DNA of 64,000 nucleotides from an uncultured Dokdonia sp. (GCF_947492535.1 NZ_CANLNH010000018.1:1-64000); one strand, 5' to 3'; shown: positions 1 through 8,344, counted from the first letter of the stretch. The notes: generated from the sequence alone by a model not told the origin. Numbers and translations: made by a program.

Positions 1-164
1 TAGGAGTTTAGGAGTTTAGAAAAGATATATAAGATACGATTATAGTAATTTATATTGAAGTATTTAATAATAAGATTCCCTTTTTCAAGGGAATGAAATA
101 GACTATGTGAGGTAATTGAGTGATTTTCGCGAAAAGCGAAAATAGTATCGAAATTACCGACTGG

Positions 165-203
165 AAATAGAGTAATACTCTAAAATAGAATGTTACTCTA
201 TTT
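165..203. repeat. 11-bp perfect inverted repeat
   Basis: AAATAGAGTAA at 165-175 is the exact reverse complement of TTACTCTATTT at 193-203, with a 17-nt loop. No T-run follows on either strand, so it is not an obvious terminator. Confidence 0.6.
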
Positions 204-221
204 AATGTTTTAAAAAAGCTT

Positions 222-290
222 CTTCCCTTGGAGAGGGAAGGTAACTGTATCGAGGTGACGAGATACAGACGGAAGGGAGAGGAAAGCCCC
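222..290. repeat. Tandem-hairpin intergenic element (REP-like)
   Basis: Two adjacent stem-loops are visible: CTTCCCT (222-228) with AGGGAAG (234-240), and CTGTATC (245-251) with GATACAG (262-268). A further GGAAGGGAG follows at 271-279 and could pair with the first arm. I recall similar CTTCCC...GACGGAAGGG elements scattered between genes in flavobacterial genomes, but a genome-wide search would be needed to confirm a family. Confidence 0.45.
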
Positions 291-311
291 TTAATTCTCG
301 AAAAGGGAAAT

Positions 312-344
312 AAAAAAAGAGACTATTAATAAAATAGTCTCTTT
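312..344 (-). terminator. Rho-independent terminator of secA
   Basis: AAAGAGACTA (316-325) and TAGTCTCTTT (335-344) form a perfect 10-bp stem with a 9-nt loop. Read on the minus strand the stem is followed by a T-rich tail, 24 nt after the secA stop codon. This is a textbook intrinsic terminator for secA. Confidence 0.85.
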
Positions 345-367
345 AATAACGTGTATTCTCTAAAAAA

Positions 368-3300
368 TTACTCTTCTACAAGTACCCACTGTCCTTTTGC
401 AATGAGGGGTTCTGCTTGTTTGTATTTGACTTCTTTGTTTTCTCCTGTCATTACATTTTTAATAGTGACACGATCGTTACGTCCTATTTTTGGACGATCA
501 CGTACAATAGTCTCTGTGACTTGCTGTTGCTGAGGTTGTGTGTTACCAGCTGCTCTCGCTTGCGCAGAACGCTCATCCATATTAGGAATTTCTTCTTTAG
601 ACGTCTCTAATTGTTCTTTTGGACGTCTCACTTTTCCTGCATCTGCAACTTGTTGCTGGTTTCCTTGAGGGATTTCTCCTTTAAATAAGAAAGAGATCAC
701 TTCTTTATTTACTTTATCAATCATTACTTTGAAAAGTTCGAAGGCTTCAAACTTGTAGATTAATAAAGGATCTTTTTGTTCGTGAACAGCTAATTGTACA
801 CTTTGTTTTAATTCATCCATTTTACGTAAATGCGTTTTCCAAGCATCATCGATAATGGCAAGTGTAATATTCTTTTCGAAGTCAGTTACTAGTTGTTTTC
901 CTTCAGATTCGTAGGCATCTTTAAGATTTGTGACAACACGTAATTCTTTTGTTCCATCTGTAAAAGGAACGACGATACGCTCAAAATTACTAGCAGGATC
1001 TTCATATACTCTTTTAATAATAGGAAGTGCAAGATCTGCATTACGCGTCATTTTATCTTTATAATGATCAAATGCGGCATGGTATACTTTGTCTGTGATG
1101 TCTTTCGCCGAAAGGCTACCAAAATCAGATTGAGAGATAGGACTACTCATAGAGAAGTAGCGTATTAACTCAAATTCAAAGTTTTTAAAGTCCTGTGCTT
1201 GCTTATTAGCTTCTACAATAACTTCAGAAGTATCATAGATCATATTGGCTAAATCTACGCGTAAACGCTCTCCATGTAGGGCATGACGACGACGTTTGTA
1301 AACCACCTCACGCTGTGCATTCATCACATCATCATACTCAAGTAATCGCTTACGAACACCGAAGTTATTTTCTTCTACTTTTTTCTGCGCACGTTCTATA
1401 GATTTAGAAATCATACCATGTTGTATCACTTCTCCTTCTTTAAGACCCATACGGTCCATCATCTTAGCGATACGCTCACTTCCGAAAAGACGCATTAGAT
1501 TGTCTTCTAACGACACATAAAATTGCGAACTTCCTGGATCTCCCTGACGTCCCGAACGACCACGTAACTGTCTGTCTACACGACGTGAATCATGGCGTTC
1601 TGTACCTATGATGGCAAGTCCTCCAGCATCTTTTACTTGATCAGAAAGTTTAATGTCAGTACCACGCCCTGCCATGTTTGTTGCAATGGTTACAATACCG
1701 GCGTTACCAGCTTCGGCAACAATATCTGCTTCTTTTTTGTGAAGCTTTGCGTTCAGTACATTATGTGGCACTTTACGTATGGTAAGCATACGACTCAGTA
1801 ACTCAGAAATTTCTACAGAGGTGGTTCCAATAAGAACAGGCCTTCCTGCATTAGAAAGTTGTGTTACTTCTTCTATAACTGCGTTGTATTTTTCACGTTT
1901 TGTTTTATAAACAAGATCATCTCTATCTTTACGAGCAATAGGTCTATTTGTTGGGATTTCAATAACATCTAATTTGTAGATTTCCCAAAGTTCTCCAGCT
2001 TCTGTAATCGCAGTACCTGTCATACCAGATAATTTACGATACATACGGAAGTAATTCTGTAATGTTACGGTAGCAAATGTTTGTGTAGCATCTTCAATTT
2101 TTACATTCTCTTTTGCTTCAATTGCTTGATGAAGGCCATCACTATAACGGCGCCCGTCCATGATACGTCCTGTTTGCTCATCGACGATCATTACTTTGTT
2201 TTCCATCACAACATACTCCGTATCTTTTTCAAAAAGCGTATAGGCTTTTAGTAACTGGTTCATGGTATGAATACGTTCTGACTTTACGCTAAATTCACGG
2301 AAGAGTTCTTCTTTTTCTTCAGCTTCTTGTTCGGGTGTAAGTCCTTTTTCTTCAATTTTAGAAATCTCCATCCCCATTTCTGGCATCACAAAGAAGTTTG
2401 GGTCTTCTGCTCCAGAAAGGTATTCTATTCCGCGATCGGCAAGTTCGATTTGATTATTCTTCTCATCAATAGTGAAGTATAATTCTGCATCAATCTTAGG
2501 CATCTCACGATTATTATCTTGCATGTAGAAGTTTTCTGTCTTTTGTAATAATTGACGAATTCCTTCTTCACTTAGATATTTAATAAGTGCTTTGTTTTTT
2601 GGAAGACCACGATATACACGTAGTAATTGTACGCCTCCTTCTTTCGTATCTCCAGCAGCAATTAATTTTTTTGCCTCTGCAAGTGTTCCAACTAATTGTT
2701 GGCGTTGTATAGAAACTAATTTTTCTATTTGTGGTTTTAGAGCATCAAATTCATGGACATCTCCTTTTGGTACAGGTCCAGAAATAATAAGCGGTGTACG
2801 AGCATCATCTACAAGTACCGAGTCAACTTCATCTACAATAGCATAATTGTGAGGACGTTGTACTAAGTCATCTGGCGCATGTGACATATTATCACGTAAG
2901 TAATCAAAACCAAATTCATTGTTGGTACCATAGGTAATATCTGCGGCATACGCTGCACGACGTTCTGGACTATTCGGTCTGTGATAATCGATACAGTCTA
3001 TCGTCAATCCATGGAATTGAAAAATTGGAGCCATCCATGCGCTATCACGTTTTGCTAAGTAATCATTTACAGTTACTAAGTGAACTCCATTACCCGTAAG
3101 CGCATTAAGATATACAGGTAAGGTAGCCACAAGTGTTTTACCTTCTCCTGTTTGCATTTCGGCAATTTTACCTTGATGCATGGCAACACCTCCAATAAGC
3201 TGCACATCATAGTGGATCATATCCCAAGTAACTTCTTTACCTGCAGCATCCCAACTATTTGCCCATATGGCTTTATCACCATTTAGAGTCACATACTCTT

Positions 3301-3730
3301 TAGTACCACTTAAGAGTCTGTCATATTCTGAGGCAGTCACTTCTAGTGAAGTATTATGAGTAAAACGTTTTGCTGTTTCTTTAACAACAGCAAAAGCTTC
3401 AGGAAGAATGTCATTTAATGTTTTTTCAGAAACCGTATATGATTCGTCTTTTAAGCCATCTATTTGTGTGTAGATTTCTTCTCTATGATCTATATCTTCG
3501 GTAGTTTCTGCTTCAGATTGTAATGCTGAGATACGATCGTTTATCTCTTGTAATGCATCAGCAAGACGTTTTTTAAATTCGACAGTCTTTCCTCTTAACT
3601 CGTCTAAGGAAATAGCTTCAAACTCACTTTCGTATGACTTGATCTTATCTACAATAGGTGTAATAGCCCCAACATCTTGTTTAGACTTATCACCTACAAA
3701 TACTTTTAATACTTTGTCTAATAATCCCAT
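368..3730 (-). CDS. secA: Preprotein translocase ATPase SecA
   Basis: This is the motor ATPase that pushes unfolded preproteins through the SecYEG channel at the inner membrane. The 1120-residue product starts MGLLDKVLKVFVGDK. It carries Walker A MQTGEGKT (192-199), the DEVD box in IVDEVDSVLVDDART (about 299-304), the nucleotide-binding domain 2 motif TNMAGRGTDI and the helical wing/scaffold region. It is longer than E. coli SecA (901 residues), as is usual in Bacteroidota. The C-terminus keeps the KIGRND lead-in but then runs into VTIKNVMTGENKEVKY and has no CxCxSG...CH zinc motif. The gene appears monocistronic, with its own terminator. Confidence 0.98.
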   Translation of the reverse strand: MGLLDKVLKVFVGDKSKQDVGAITPIVDKIKSYESEFEAISLDELRGKTVEFKKRLADALQEINDRISALQSEAETTEDIDHREEIYTQIDGLKDESYTVSEKTLNDILPEAFAVVKETAKRFTHNTSLEVTASEYDRLLSGTKEYVTLNGDKAIWANSWDAAGKEVTWDMIHYDVQLIGGVAMHQGKIAEMQTGEGKTLVATLPVYLNALTGNGVHLVTVNDYLAKRDSAWMAPIFQFHGLTIDCIDYHRPNSPERRAAYAADITYGTNNEFGFDYLRDNMSHAPDDLVQRPHNYAIVDEVDSVLVDDARTPLIISGPVPKGDVHEFDALKPQIEKLVSIQRQQLVGTLAEAKKLIAAGDTKEGGVQLLRVYRGLPKNKALIKYLSEEGIRQLLQKTENFYMQDNNREMPKIDAELYFTIDEKNNQIELADRGIEYLSGAEDPNFFVMPEMGMEISKIEEKGLTPEQEAEEKEELFREFSVKSERIHTMNQLLKAYTLFEKDTEYVVMENKVMIVDEQTGRIMDGRRYSDGLHQAIEAKENVKIEDATQTFATVTLQNYFRMYRKLSGMTGTAITEAGELWEIYKLDVIEIPTNRPIARKDRDDLVYKTKREKYNAVIEEVTQLSNAGRPVLIGTTSVEISELLSRMLTIRKVPHNVLNAKLHKKEADIVAEAGNAGIVTIATNMAGRGTDIKLSDQVKDAGGLAIIGTERHDSRRVDRQLRGRSGRQGDPGSSQFYVSLEDNLMRLFGSERIAKMMDRMGLKEGEVIQHGMISKSIERAQKKVEENNFGVRKRLLEYDDVMNAQREVVYKRRRHALHGERLRVDLANMIYDTSEVIVEANKQAQDFKNFEFELIRYFSMSSPISQSDFGSLSAKDITDKVYHAAFDHYKDKMTRNADLALPIIKRVYEDPASNFERIVVPFTDGTKELRVVTNLKDAYESEGKQLVTDFEKNITLAIIDDAWKTHLRKMDELKQSVQLAVHEQKDPLLIYKFEAFELFKVMIDKVNKEVISFLFKGEIPQGNQQQVADAGKVRRPKEQLETSKEEIPNMDERSAQARAAGNTQPQQQQVTETIVRDRPKIGRNDRVTIKNVMTGENKEVKYKQAEPLIAKGQWVLVEE

Positions 3731-3766
3731 AATATATGGTGTCTGTTATGTGTAATTTATAAACAT

Positions 3767-3774
3767 CAAATTTA
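3767..3774 (-). promoter_or_regulatory. Possible -7 element of the secA promoter
   Basis: On the minus strand this reads TAAATTTG, a match to the Bacteroidota -7 consensus TAnnTTTG, 37 nt upstream of the secA start. No good -33 TTTG lies at the usual distance because the upstream gene's terminator occupies it, so the assignment is tentative. Confidence 0.35.
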
Positions 3775-3777
3775 CTC

Positions 3778-3806
3778 AAAAAAAAAGCCTCTATGCGAGA
3801 CTTTTT
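3778..3806 (-). terminator. Intrinsic terminator of the DUF2795 gene
   Basis: On the minus strand AAAAGTCTC and GAGGCTTTT form a 9-bp stem with one T-G wobble and loop GCATA, followed by a run of T. It lies about 25 nt after the stop codon of the gene at 3831-4052 and just upstream of secA. Confidence 0.75.
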
Positions 3807-3830
3807 ATAGTGTTTTAACGTAATGTTTTA

Positions 3831-4052
3831 TTAATATTCATCTTCGTTCCAGAGATAATCTTCATCAGAAGGATAATCTGGCCAAATCTCTTCGATTGAA
3901 TCATAAGAGTCACCTTCATCTTCAATTGCTTGTAGATTTTCAACTACTTCTAGAGGTGCTCCAGTTCTTATCGCATAATCGATCAATTCATCTTTTGTTG
4001 CCGGCCAAGGTGCATCACTTAAATACGAAGCTAGTTCTAATGTCCAGTACAT
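3831..4052 (-). CDS. Small acidic DUF2795 protein
   Basis: The 73-residue product begins MYWTLELASYLSDAPWPATK and ends in an acidic, aromatic tail (PSDEDYLWNEDEY). I recognise it as the DUF2795 family, which is almost invariant among flavobacteria and usually a stand-alone gene. Its function is unknown. There is no signal peptide or membrane segment, so it should be cytosolic. The strong conservation I recall argues for a core role, perhaps as a small adaptor or partner protein, but that is a guess. Confidence 0.85.
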   Translation of the reverse strand: MYWTLELASYLSDAPWPATKDELIDYAIRTGAPLEVVENLQAIEDEGDSYDSIEEIWPDYPSDEDYLWNEDEY

Positions 4053-4077
4053 ATCAAATATGTTTTTAAATTTTGTG

Positions 4078-4107
4078 CAAAAATAATTTTTCTAAGCAGA
4101 AAACCAA
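4078..4107 (-). promoter_or_regulatory. Possible promoter of the DUF2795 gene
   Basis: On the minus strand TATTTTTG (4078-4085) matches TAnnTTTG, and a weak TTGG lies about 18 nt further upstream near 4104-4107. The element is 26 nt upstream of the start codon, a typical distance in this phylum. Confidence 0.4.
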
Positions 4108-4225
4108 GTGAAATGACGATTATTTCAAAATAAATTTAAGAACGTATATATCAGAGGCATGTCAGTACGGCTATAATTCTTACTTGGGAGCACTGTTTTT
4201 GCTTGATGGATAGCAGGGGTATTCT

Positions 4226-4801
4226 TTATTCTATTTTTTTCGGGATCCATTTGATCTCGTCTGCTTGTAAGTCATGGGACAACTTCCGTGCCAGTACAAA
4301 AAGGTAGTCAGAAAGTCTGTTTAGGTACTTTAAAGTATACTCGTCAAAAGGTTCTGCTTCATAAAGTGCTGTGGCTAAACGCTCTGCTCTACGGCATACA
4401 CAGCGAGCTATGTGACAATATGACACTGTTGTGTGTCCGCCAGGCAATACAAAATGTGTCATGGGAGGTAAATGATCATTCATGGTATCCATCTCTGTTT
4501 CTAGAAGTGTGATATCTTCTTCATCTACACGAGGGATATTAAGCCTGTCTTTTCCATTTTTTAATGTCATTTTCTCTGGATCGGTTGCAAGAACCGCCCC
4601 TACCGTAAAAAGTCTATCTTGTATATGTACTAGAATTTCTTTGCTTCTAGGATCAATCTCTTGATCACGTATGAGTCCTATATGAGAATTAAGTTCGTCT
4701 ACAGTTCCATAGCTATCTATTCTAATATGATGTTTAGGAACACGTGTGCCTCCAAAAAGTGCTGTGGTTCCTTTATCTCCTGTTTTTGTGTATATTTTCA
4801 T
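4226..4801 (-). CDS. pduO: Cob(I)alamin adenosyltransferase, PduO type
   Basis: This enzyme transfers the adenosyl group of ATP to the cobalt of cob(I)alamin, making adenosylcobalamin (vitamin B12 coenzyme). The 191-residue protein has the N-terminal ATP-binding signature YTKTGDKGTTALFGGTRV (residues 4-21), and the helical-bundle motif with CHIARCVCRRAERLATAL in the second half. Both are diagnostic of the PduO family as opposed to CobA or EutT. No other B12 gene is nearby. It probably serves salvage for B12-dependent enzymes encoded elsewhere. A 7-bp hairpin sits immediately upstream of the start codon. Confidence 0.93.
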   Translation of the reverse strand: MKIYTKTGDKGTTALFGGTRVPKHHIRIDSYGTVDELNSHIGLIRDQEIDPRSKEILVHIQDRLFTVGAVLATDPEKMTLKNGKDRLNIPRVDEEDITLLETEMDTMNDHLPPMTHFVLPGGHTTVSYCHIARCVCRRAERLATALYEAEPFDEYTLKYLNRLSDYLFVLARKLSHDLQADEIKWIPKKIE

Positions 4802-4804
4802 TAC

Positions 4805-4822
4805 TACTCGCGAAGGCGAGTA
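4805..4822 (-). repeat. Hairpin directly upstream of the adenosyltransferase start
   Basis: TACTCGC (4805-4811) and GCGAGTA (4816-4822) form a perfect 7-bp stem with a 4-nt loop. On the mRNA it would end 3 nt before the ATG at 4801, so it could limit ribosome access. No riboswitch core is recognisable, and a B12 riboswitch is not apparent. Confidence 0.45.
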
Positions 4823-4900
4823 TCTTATCTCGCTATCGACTTTTTATAGAAAGGGATACATCATGTATACCTTAGATTAATAGTTGTTCGTTTTTATGAG

Positions 4901-4925
4901 TTTTCCGTCTTCACGGAAAATTTTT
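4901..4925. repeat. 8-bp hairpin with T-run on the plus strand
   Basis: TTTTCCGT (4901-4908) and ACGGAAAA (4913-4920) pair around CTTC and are followed on the plus strand by TTTTT. It looks like a terminator in the plus direction, but no plus-strand gene precedes it. It lies about 75 nt beyond the end of the small minus-strand gene at 4998. Confidence 0.4.
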
Positions 4926-4997
4926 GAATTTCTTTTTCACTTTCCTAATATTCCTAGTCCTAAATAAAATTCAAATACGCGTGTTATCCAGCACATC

Positions 4998-5177
4998 TTA
5001 TTCTTCTTTGTTTTTTCTTTTTGCTTCGTAATTGTCTTTGAAATTACGTCTCTTGCGGTGATATAGTTTGTCTTTATTTCGCTTATTATTTGCAAAAACA
5101 ACCATAAATAGAACAGCAAGTCCTATAAAGACAACAAATATTTGTGTGGTTGTAGATAATGAATCGAAGAATTTCAT
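4998..5177 (-). CDS. Small single-pass membrane protein (59 aa)
   Basis: Reading the minus strand from ATG at 5175-5177 gives a 59-residue protein, MKFFDSLSTTTQIF..., ending at TAA (4998-5000). An N-terminal hydrophobic segment (about residues 11-29, QIFVVFIGLAVLFMVVFAN) is followed by a very basic, polar tail rich in Lys and Arg with NNKRNKDKLYHRKRRN and ending KRKNKEE. That is a classic one-transmembrane topology with a cytoplasmic basic tail. I recall similar proteins next to the adenosyltransferase in other flavobacteria. Function unknown. The overlapping frame at 4937-5119 is a shadow. Confidence 0.72.
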   Translation of the reverse strand: MKFFDSLSTTTQIFVVFIGLAVLFMVVFANNKRNKDKLYHRKRRNFKDNYEAKRKNKEE

Positions 5178-5248
5178 GACATTATTTTGTATGTGAATAA
5201 GGTACTGCGCTTATAAGAAATTTGCAAACTTTTAAAGAGCTTTGAGTT

Positions 5249-6337
5249 TTAATTTTTTATACGTTCTACAACATAATATTCAGTGTCAAATTCATTTTTA
5301 CGAGGACCTTTAATTGTATACATATTTGCGATTTCTTCTGCTCCAATAACATTCCATTTTTTTAAATTCTCTATCCAGTCTTTTGATGCTACGTGTGCAT
5401 TTTGAAGAGATACTCCACTGAGGTTTGTATTTTCTAAAGTAGCATTTTCTAAAAAGGCATCATCGAGAATAGCATCTGTTAAATTTGCATGATCTAGTTG
5501 TGCAAATCGTACATCGGTATGTGTAAGATTTGCTTTCCCAAGTTTTGAATAACTGAGGTTTACTTTGTAGAGATTTGCATTTTTGAGATTAGATTGCCAT
5601 AAATCTGCTCCTTGGAAGTCTGAGAAAGGCATATCTATATTTTCTAGCGATACACCAAACAGATTTGCATCTTTAAGGTATATATTATTAAAAGATGCAG
5701 TAAAGATTTCTTGCATACTCTTATTACTTATATCACTATGGATCAGTGCTAATAAAAATTGCCCTTTTTCAGGACTTAGTGGCTCGGTAAGTTGCTCTCC
5801 TTCCAGAAACTTATAAGGTCTAAACCCATACATTAATGATTTTATACGGGCTGTAGTAGATTGTGTAAGATTTTTAGAATCATAAAGTTCTTCGTGCACA
5901 ATGTCTAACACATTATCCATTAGAAATACAAGATTGTTACGTCTACTTGCCTCTTCTAGATATACTTGTTGTTGTATTTTTTGGTTTTGCCGTTCTAGTT
6001 TTTGATTTTGTTGGAATAAAATAGTTGTTTGTACAAGGAGTACAAGTGCAGGAATCACAGCAAATAACAGCGTGAAAAGTCCGATACGAGTTAATCGTTT
6101 TGCGATACTCGCAGAAAGTTGTGCAAATGATTTTTTAGAAACATTTGGGAGCTCTTCAAAAACAATATTAAAACTATTTTTTAAATCAGCACCCGCCCAT
6201 ATACCAACACCTTTTATAGATGCTTTTAAGAGTCTGTCTTTGTTTTGATTTTGTTTAGATGAAATTTCATCTAATCTTTTTTTTAAGTCTTTATTCTCTT
6301 GTAGAATGTGCTGGATATTTTCTTCCGAAAGATTCAT
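5249..6337 (-). CDS. Membrane-anchored pentapeptide-repeat protein
   Basis: The 362-residue protein has a charged N-terminal coiled-coil-like region (residues 1-35), one transmembrane segment (about 85-108, IGLFTLLFAVIPALVLLVQT) and a Gln-rich coiled coil (108-130). A C-terminal right-handed beta-helix of pentapeptide repeats follows (about 215-315), with repeated A(N/D)L units such as KDANLFG, KNANLYK, GKANLTH, DHANLTD and ENTNLSG. Such repeats mediate protein-protein contacts. The molecular target is unknown. A 5-bp hairpin lies directly before the start codon. It may share a transcript with the ABC ATPase upstream, but a 120-nt gap with a palindrome separates them. Confidence 0.8.
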   Translation of the reverse strand: MNLSEENIQHILQENKDLKKRLDEISSKQNQNKDRLLKASIKGVGIWAGADLKNSFNIVFEELPNVSKKSFAQLSASIAKRLTRIGLFTLLFAVIPALVLLVQTTILFQQNQKLERQNQKIQQQVYLEEASRRNNLVFLMDNVLDIVHEELYDSKNLTQSTTARIKSLMYGFRPYKFLEGEQLTEPLSPEKGQFLLALIHSDISNKSMQEIFTASFNNIYLKDANLFGVSLENIDMPFSDFQGADLWQSNLKNANLYKVNLSYSKLGKANLTHTDVRFAQLDHANLTDAILDDAFLENATLENTNLSGVSLQNAHVASKDWIENLKKWNVIGAEEIANMYTIKGPRKNEFDTEYYVVERIKN

Positions 6338-6404
6338 GCTGGTTATTTCCAGCTAAAAGTAGTGTACTTTTAGAAAATTTGAAAGTAATGTATAAAGCTA
6401 GGGT

Positions 6405-6422
6405 ACGCTTTCGCGAAAGCGT
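6405..6422. repeat. Intergenic copy of the GCTTTCGCGAAAGC palindrome
   Basis: ACGCTTTCGCGAAAGCGT is a perfect 18-bp palindrome between the pentapeptide-repeat gene and the ABC ATPase gene. It is followed by ATAAAG, exactly as in the other intergenic copy at 56950. The exact 14-bp core is 6407-6420. Confidence 0.9.
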
Positions 6423-6457
6423 ATAAAGAAAAAATATATTTCAAGGAAAGCAAGGAG

Positions 6458-7147
6458 TTACTTTTTATTTCTCACATCACTCTCTATAATACCATCTCGT
6501 AAGCGTATGACACGGTGTGCATGTTCTGCAATTTCTTCTTCGTGCGTAACTAGGATAACGGTATTTCCAGCGGCATGAATTTCATCAAACAAGGCCATGA
6601 TCTCTACAGATGTTTTTGAATCTAGGTTTCCTGTAGGCTCATCTGCTAGAATAATAGAAGGTTTATTTACTAAGGCTCTACCTACGGCTACACGCTGGCG
6701 TTGACCTCCAGAAAGTTGATTAGGTTTATGATCCATACGATCTGCAAGACCTACATCAGTAAGTACCTCTTCGGCACGTTTGCGACGATCTGTTTTGGAA
6801 GATCCTGCATATACCATGGGTAAGGCTACATTATCTAACGCTGTAGTACGCGGAAGTAAATTAAATGTTTGAAAAACAAAACCTATTTCTGTATTACGTA
6901 CATCAGCAAGTTCATCATCAGACATGCTACTCACATCACGATTATTGAGAATATAGCTACCAGACGTAGGCGTGTCTAAGCATCCTAAAAGATTCATTAA
7001 AGTAGATTTTCCAGAACCTGATGGCCCCATAAATGCTACATACTCACCTTTATCAATATCTAAATCAATACCCTTAAGTACGTATACAATTTCACTTCCT
7101 AATCGAAAGTTTCTTCGAATATCTCGAATCTTAATCAAATTACTCAT
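6458..7147 (-). CDS. ABC transporter ATP-binding protein, LolD/MacB family
   Basis: This cytoplasmic ATPase belongs to the LolD/MacB/FtsE-type group, which drives lipoprotein release, peptide efflux or envelope remodelling rather than classical import. In the 229-residue protein I see Walker [10 protein letters not shown] (41-49), Q-loop [10 protein letters not shown], signature [10 protein letters not shown] (145-154), Walker B IILADEP (165-171) and the H-loop LVTHEEE. The [22 protein letters not shown] start and GCLDTPTSG loop are typical of this family. Its permease (FtsX/MacB-like) is not in the window, so the substrate cannot be named. Confidence 0.9.
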   Translation of the reverse strand: MSNLIKIRDIRRNFRLGSEIVYVLKGIDLDIDKGEYVAFMGPSGSGKSTLMNLLGCLDTPTSGSYILNNRDVSSMSDDELADVRNTEIGFVFQTFNLLPRTTALDNVALPMVYAGSSKTDRRKRAEEVLTDVGLADRMDHKPNQLSGGQRQRVAVGRALVNKPSIILADEPTGNLDSKTSVEIMALFDEIHAAGNTVILVTHEEEIAEHAHRVIRLRDGIIESDVRNKK

Positions 7148-7242
7148 ACTATGTAATTACTGTATTGTTATTTGAGGAATAACAAATGGTTTTGCTATTA
7201 GAAGACTAAAGTAAAGGATTGTTACAAGTTTGCCTATAATAA

Positions 7243-7259
7243 TTTCGCTTAAAGCGAAA
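7243..7259. repeat. 17-nt palindrome related to the TTTCGCGAAA family
   Basis: TTTCGCTTAAAGCGAAA is a perfect palindrome around a central A, in the 261-nt gap upstream of the ABC ATPase. Its arms resemble half of the GCTTTCGCGAAAGC word. I see no other feature in the gap. Confidence 0.5.
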
Positions 7260-7408
7260 AAACATAAAGAATGAATCAATAAGAAAGCATGTTTAATTGT
7301 TATAAACATGCTATTCCCTTTACATAGTCTATAAAAAGTATGATGTAGAAATAATGGGAATCAACCTATTTGAGAATAGAGTTGAAGAGTATTTTGTTTC
7401 CTCAATAT

Positions 7409-8179
7409 TTATAACCTAATAGAAAAATGCTCTTTGTGTTGCTCTTTTCTAAAGAAAACAAAGCCTACCCAGAAACAGTCTATCGTTACTGTAACTTCTG
7501 GAAGTTCTTTAATTTCATTCCACGCCTTTGTCATTTCTGATGACCAATGAATGTCATCAAAAACCCAGACTGTTTCATTGGTAGTAGTTACTACTAAATC
7601 TTGCGCATATTGTAAGGTAGCTTCTCTGGAATGATTGCCATCAAAATAAATGAGATCATAGGTGTTATCTTGAATTTTTTTTATGCTTTCGCTAAACTCT
7701 CCAATGATGATTTCTATATCTGGATGCTTAAAATCCTGAAGATGTGTTTTTGCAATTTTAGCCGTTTCAGGACACCCTTCTAAACTTGTGAGTTGTGCCT
7801 TTCTATGAGATGCTAAAGCAATAGTACCCATACCAAGAGAGGTGCCAATTTCTAATATATGGTTAGGAGAAAAATACTGAACTATACGTTGTATAAGTTG
7901 CATACGGTTTAACGTAGCGCCTGCATATTTGGCAATTTTTTTTACTTTTCTTTTGTTGGACGAAAAGACACGTGATCCAGCGCCATAATCTGTCACTGAG
8001 ATTGTTTGATTGTTTTTTAAAAGTGTATTTCTATACGTTTTTAAAAGTTCATAAGTATCTTTATTTGTGTTGCTTTTGAGACACTTTTTTTCAAATGAAA
8101 ACACAAAAGGGGAGTGTATCCCGTGAAGATGGAAGGTAGTAGGAAGCCATTTAAGATATGTTATGAGTTGGTGTAACAC
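7409..8179 (-). CDS. Class I SAM-dependent O-methyltransferase-like protein
   Basis: A 256-residue Rossmann-fold methyltransferase of the O-methyltransferase/Methyltransf_24 type. The SAM-binding motif I is ILEIGTSLGMGTIALA (about 109-124), followed by an acidic strand end SLEG. A YFDGNHSREATLQY segment (motif equivalent to the catalytic Asp/Asn region of catechol-type enzymes) and FDDIHW follow. The N-terminal HGIHSPFVF motif is common in the Bacteroidota members I know. The substrate is unknown. The gene stands alone, and an eight-copy heptamer array lies 107-162 nt upstream of its start. Confidence 0.8.
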   Translation of the reverse strand: MLHQLITYLKWLPTTFHLHGIHSPFVFSFEKKCLKSNTNKDTYELLKTYRNTLLKNNQTISVTDYGAGSRVFSSNKRKVKKIAKYAGATLNRMQLIQRIVQYFSPNHILEIGTSLGMGTIALASHRKAQLTSLEGCPETAKIAKTHLQDFKHPDIEIIIGEFSESIKKIQDNTYDLIYFDGNHSREATLQYAQDLVVTTTNETVWVFDDIHWSSEMTKAWNEIKELPEVTVTIDCFWVGFVFFRKEQHKEHFSIRL

Positions 8180-8285
8180 TATCTATTGTTTCATTTTTAT
8201 ATTTCTCAAACCTTAAATCCAATATTTATGTTCTCAGTTGTGGTTTATAATTTACAACGAGAGGGAGTTTGTAATTTTTTTTATT

Positions 8286-8341
8286 TTAACACTTAACACT
8301 TAACACTTAACACTTAACACTTAACACTTAACACTTAACAC
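8286..8341. repeat. Tandem heptamer array, eight copies of TTAACAC
   Basis: Eight perfect head-to-tail copies of the 7-mer TTAACAC fill 8286-8341 and end 3 nt beyond the stop codon of the ABC-F gene. The perfection indicates recent slippage, so copy number is likely variable between strains. It lies in the upstream region of the methyltransferase gene, where length changes could alter promoter geometry. Confidence 0.95.
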
Positions 8342-8344
8342 TAG

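Larger units (their letters stand above)
1..367. other. Repeat-rich intergenic region left of secA
   Basis: I see no gene in this stretch. It is packed with inverted repeats: a 7-bp stem at 75-81/88-94, an imperfect TTTTCGCGAAAAG palindrome near 125-137, an 11-bp stem at 165-175/193-203, two hairpins at 222-268, and the secA terminator at 312-344. The first 18 bases are two copies of TAGGAGTT that may continue outside the window. The density of hairpins suggests a graveyard of small palindromic repeats rather than a promoter region. Confidence 0.6.

Noticed and set aside
1092-1120. TTTCGCCGAAAG in secA as a palindrome-word copy
   Set aside because: It has an extra base in the centre and lacks the GC ends. 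I regard it as coincidence in a coding region.
4802-4997. B12 riboswitch upstream of the adenosyltransferase
   Set aside because: Only small hairpins are visible and the B12-box sequence was not recognised.
4937-5119. 60-residue minus-strand frame starting MLFYLWLFLQ
   Set aside because: It overlaps, in another frame, the better-supported 59-residue gene at 4998-5177 with its clean membrane segment and basic tail.
8286-8341. Heptamer array as a CRISPR array
   Set aside because: The units are 7 nt with no spacers, and no cas gene is present.
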